From Patescibacteria group bacterium (GTDB taxonomy: Bacteria > Patescibacteriota > Microgenomatia > Daviesbacterales > UBA10151): a stretch of 34,674 bases of DNA. The first letter of the stretch is position 1. Each line of letters starts with the position of its first letter. The stretch lies in assembly GCA_018816815.1 (NCBI GenBank), contig JAHIVD010000050.1, forward strand, positions 1 through 34,674, written 5' to 3'. The notes below the pieces were generated by a model. It did no database searches. It saw only the letters and a list, made by a program, of their open reading frames with translations, and was not told where the DNA came from. The position numbers were made by a program, and so were the translations under genes. Shown here in pieces: positions 32,275-34,674 of the stretch.

Positions 32275-33339
32275 TTAGCGAAGGCCGCCTGTTACTTTTA
32301 CTTTTGAAAGTAAATCCAAATTATCCAAAAGCTCACCACAACCCCTTGCTACTGCTGTTAATGGGTCGGTAGTTACATAAACAGGCATTTTTGTTTCTTC
32401 GGCAATTTTTTTGTCCAGACCACGAAGCAGCGCTCCGCCACCTGCCAAAAAAATCCCCCGCTCTACTATGTCTGTTAAAAGTTCCGGCGGTGTTTCTTCT
32501 AAAATACCCTGGATCGCAGAAATAATTTGGGAAATAACCGGAGTCAGTGTTTCTCTAATTTCAGCTGCTGAGATTTTTACGGATTTTGGTAATCCATTTG
32601 ACAAATCCCTACCCCTGATCACGGTTGCTGCATTATCTTTACTATCAATAGGATACGCAGAACCTATTTCTACTTTTGCTTCCTCAGCAGTACGCTCACC
32701 AATCAACATTCCATAACGCACACGCATGTAATTAATAATTTTCTCATCCATTTCATCACCTGCCATACGCAAAGATTTATTAATCACCATTCCTCCCAAA
32801 GATATAACTGCTGCTTCAGTAGTGCCACCGCCAATATCAACAATCATTACCCCTTCCGGATCTTCAATCGGAAGTTTACTTCCAATTGCCGCTGCCATCG
32901 GCTCTTCAATAAGATATGCTTCCCTGGCTCCAGCTGAAAGACATGCGTCCTGCACTGCCCTTCTCTCAACCGCAGTTACACCAGAGGGAATACCGACCAC
33001 TACTCTGGGCCTTGGAACCTTTGGCAGTGAAAAAATGCCTTTCTCAGGGGTTTCATGAACCTTGCGGATAAAAAATTTAAGCATTGCCTCAGTAGTATCA
33101 AAATCAGAAATAACTCCACCTCTTAACGGTCTAATTGCTTCTATTGCAGCAGGGGTTCTACCCAGCATTCTTTTGGCTTCAGTCCCTATTGCTAAAATCT
33201 GTCTGGTTTTTTTATGCAGAGCAACAACAGTTGGTTCACGGATCACAATTCCTTTGCCTTTAACTAAAACAAGAGTATTAACAGTTCCTAAATCTATACC
33301 TACATCATAAGAGAGTAATTGCCAAATACGACCAAACAT
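32275..33339 (-). CDS. mreB: Rod shape-determining actin homologue MreB
   Basis: This cytoplasmic actin-like ATPase forms membrane-associated filaments and positions the elongasome. It shows phosphate-1 motif VGIDLGTVNTLVLVKGKGIV (13-32), IEEPMAAAIG, phosphate-2 VDIGGGTTEAAVISLGG (about 168-184) and the C-terminal adenosine motif GIFLAGGGALLRG. It has 354 residues, with a short amphipathic-like N-terminus (MFGRIWQLLS). It is separated from mreC by the HAD and pyr genes. HAD follows 17 bases later. Confidence 0.96.
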   Translation of the reverse strand: MFGRIWQLLSYDVGIDLGTVNTLVLVKGKGIVIREPTVVALHKKTRQILAIGTEAKRMLGRTPAAIEAIRPLRGGVISDFDTTEAMLKFFIRKVHETPEKGIFSLPKVPRPRVVVGIPSGVTAVERRAVQDACLSAGAREAYLIEEPMAAAIGSKLPIEDPEGVMIVDIGGGTTEAAVISLGGMVINKSLRMAGDEMDEKIINYMRVRYGMLIGERTAEEAKVEIGSAYPIDSKDNAATVIRGRDLSNGLPKSVKISAAEIRETLTPVISQIISAIQGILEETPPELLTDIVERGIFLAGGGALLRGLDKKIAEETKMPVYVTTDPLTAVARGCGELLDNLDLLSKVKVTGGLR

Positions 33340-33459
33340 GATGGGAGTTTAACATATTAAATATTTGCATAACAATGCTGTTTTACAATCTTCAATAATA
33401 TAAAAACCAACATTAACTCCCTTGTTCTAAAAAATTACTTCTGTTAGCATAATCTTGAA

Positions 33460-34674
33460 ATGCTAGACAAAATTATTTCCTATTCTTTTTATCTGCTTTT
33501 TTTCCTAACCCCTCTTTTTTGGACATCTTTAAATTATGAACTCTTTGAATATAACAAAATGATTTTAGTTTATGGCTTTACTGTAGTAATAATTGGAGTC
33601 TGGCTGCTTAAAGCAATAAATGATAAACGACTAACAATTAAACGCACACCGCTTGATATTCCTTTTCTTTTATTTTTCGGGGCAAATATTCTATCAACAA
33701 TTTTCTCTATTGACCCCCATACCTCTGTTTGGGGATATTATTCCCGTTCAAACGGCGGACTCCTGTCTCTTACATCTTATCTTCTACTATATTGGGCTTT
33801 TGTTTCCAACATGAATTTTGAAAAAGTTAAGACTGTCCTCAAATTCGGATTGGTTTCCGGATTTTTAATTTCCATTTGGGCAATCTTTGAACATTTCGGA
33901 GTTTCTTTTTCTTGCGTAATTTTAAGAGGTGAATTTAATGCCTCTTGTTGGATACAAAATGTCCAAGACCGGGTTTTTGCCACACTAGGTCAACCCAACT
34001 GGTTAGCAGTTTACCTTGCCATGCTGATTTTTCCTGCTTTATTTTTCCTCCTAACTGCAACCAAAAAATCATTACGCATTTTACATTTTACAATGTTAAT
34101 TGTCTTCTACCTGGCTTTTACTTTTACTTATTCCAGAGGTCCGACACTAGGTTTGATTGGCGGAATGACCGTATTTCTATTCTTCTACATCATGATACAA
34201 AGCAGAATAGTAAAGTCACAAGCAATTAAAAATTCCAGCGGAGTTGAACGCGTCTTATATTCAGTAACCAAAATGCTATTTAGCGCAAATCAAGCTTTAA
34301 GCAAGAAACCCAATCGTACGAGCGGCTTTTTACCTACTGACAAACCAATATTAGGATTTCGATTATTATTAATGGTAGTTGCTTCGTTTGTAATCATTAA
34401 CCTTCTTTTCGGCTCAGCCTTAACTGATTTCAAACTAATTTCCAAATTTGCCCCTCCTGCCAGACCAGGAATAATCCTACCTGCCTCTGTTGGTACTCAG
34501 CTGGAAAATGGCGGCACTGAATCAGGTCAAATCAGATTAATTGTATGGCGCGGGGCTTTGGATATTTTCAAGAATTATCCAATTTTTGGTTCAGGCTTGG
34601 AAACATTTGCCTATTCTTATTATCAATATCGCCCCATCTCTCATAATCTAACCTCTGAATGGGACTTCTTATAC
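33460..34674 (+). CDS. O-antigen ligase/polymerase-like membrane protein, N-terminal 405 codons
   Basis: A long plus-strand frame opens at ATG 33460 and remains open to the window end. It has many membrane segments (first MLDKIISYSFYLLFFLTPLF). It also has the Wzy/WaaL-type patterns TLGQPNWLAVYLAM, then TYSRGPTLGLIGG near residue 223, and a large loop with FGSGLETFAYSYYQYRP near residue 376 followed by HNLTSEWDF. These proteins ligate or polymerise surface glycans on the outer face of the membrane. CPR genomes often carry several such O-antigen-ligase-like proteins. The C-terminus is outside the window. The start is divergent from mreB and has no Shine-Dalgarno site. Confidence 0.8.
   Translation, partial: MLDKIISYSFYLLFFLTPLFWTSLNYELFEYNKMILVYGFTVVIIGVWLLKAINDKRLTIKRTPLDIPFLLFFGANILSTIFSIDPHTSVWGYYSRSNGGLLSLTSYLLLYWAFVSNMNFEKVKTVLKFGLVSGFLISIWAIFEHFGVSFSCVILRGEFNASCWIQNVQDRVFATLGQPNWLAVYLAMLIFPALFFLLTATKKSLRILHFTMLIVFYLAFTFTYSRGPTLGLIGGMTVFLFFYIMIQSRIVKSQAIKNSSGVERVLYSVTKMLFSANQALSKKPNRTSGFLPTDKPILGFRLLLMVVASFVIINLLFGSALTDFKLISKFAPPARPGIILPASVGTQLENGGTESGQIRLIVWRGALDIFKNYPIFGSGLETFAYSYYQYRPISHNLTSEWDFLY

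Noticed and set aside
33945..34229. 94-codon plus-strand frame near the right edge as a gene
   Set aside because: It is out of frame with, and inside, the long open frame from 33460, which has clear O-antigen-ligase-like features.
1..34674. Recoded TGA (as in Gracilibacteria/Absconditabacteria)
   Set aside because: TGA ends several intact genes (thyA, pyrG, mrdA, the relB-like gene) at the expected protein length, so it works as a stop.

Overview
The window looks like a chromosome segment of a Patescibacteria/CPR bacterium, most likely in the Microgenomates group. This is inferred from gene content and style, not from a marker tree. The DNA is AT-rich and densely packed. Neighbouring genes often share TAATG or ATGA overlaps, Shine-Dalgarno sites are rare, and several housekeeping proteins are shorter than usual (EF-Ts, trigger factor, ProRS, YbeY). 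TGA is used as an ordinary stop. No rRNA, tRNA, CRISPR array or insertion sequence was seen.

Layout. The left edge carries the 5' end of glyA. A long minus-strand run follows: dnaX, ybeY, yqeY, rpsU, a HIT-family gene, tig, proS and csaA. The proS-csaA unit is preceded by a frameshifted unknown ORF and a T-box-like leader with its terminator (about 6685-6880). Next come a secreted DUF5667-like protein, then rseP, frr, tsf and rpsB. After that is a thymidylate/pyrimidine nucleotide block: dfrA, thyA, a dUTPase-like gene, dcd, a small DUF5667-like membrane protein, tmk and pyrG. Then follow topA, two small exported proteins, an antitoxin with only a stub of its toxin, a membrane-anchored Clp-type double AAA+ protein, a small membrane protein and dprA. 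On the plus strand is an intact RelB/RelE-type toxin-antitoxin pair. Back on the minus strand are a decayed gene, mrdA (PBP2), mreD and mreC. A plus-strand pyrF-pyrE pair is followed by minus-strand pyrD, a HAD phosphatase and mreB. The right edge holds the first 405 codons of an O-antigen-ligase-like membrane protein on the plus strand.

How the genes work together. pyrD, pyrE and pyrF take dihydroorotate to UMP. pyrG makes CTP. dcd and the dUTPase-like protein supply dUMP. thyA and dfrA, with glyA providing methylene-THF, make dTMP, which tmk phosphorylates. mreB, mreC, mreD and mrdA form the rod-shape elongation machinery, here split by pyrimidine genes. rpsU, rpsB, tsf, frr, proS, tig and ybeY serve translation and protein or rRNA maturation.

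The most interesting points are the membrane-anchored Clp-like ATPase that lacks the conserved pore-loop aromatics, the T-box leader before csaA-proS, a trigger factor whose PPIase domain is replaced by a Gln/Asn-rich linker, and several gene relics (6291-6673, 19817-19921, 25159-25614).
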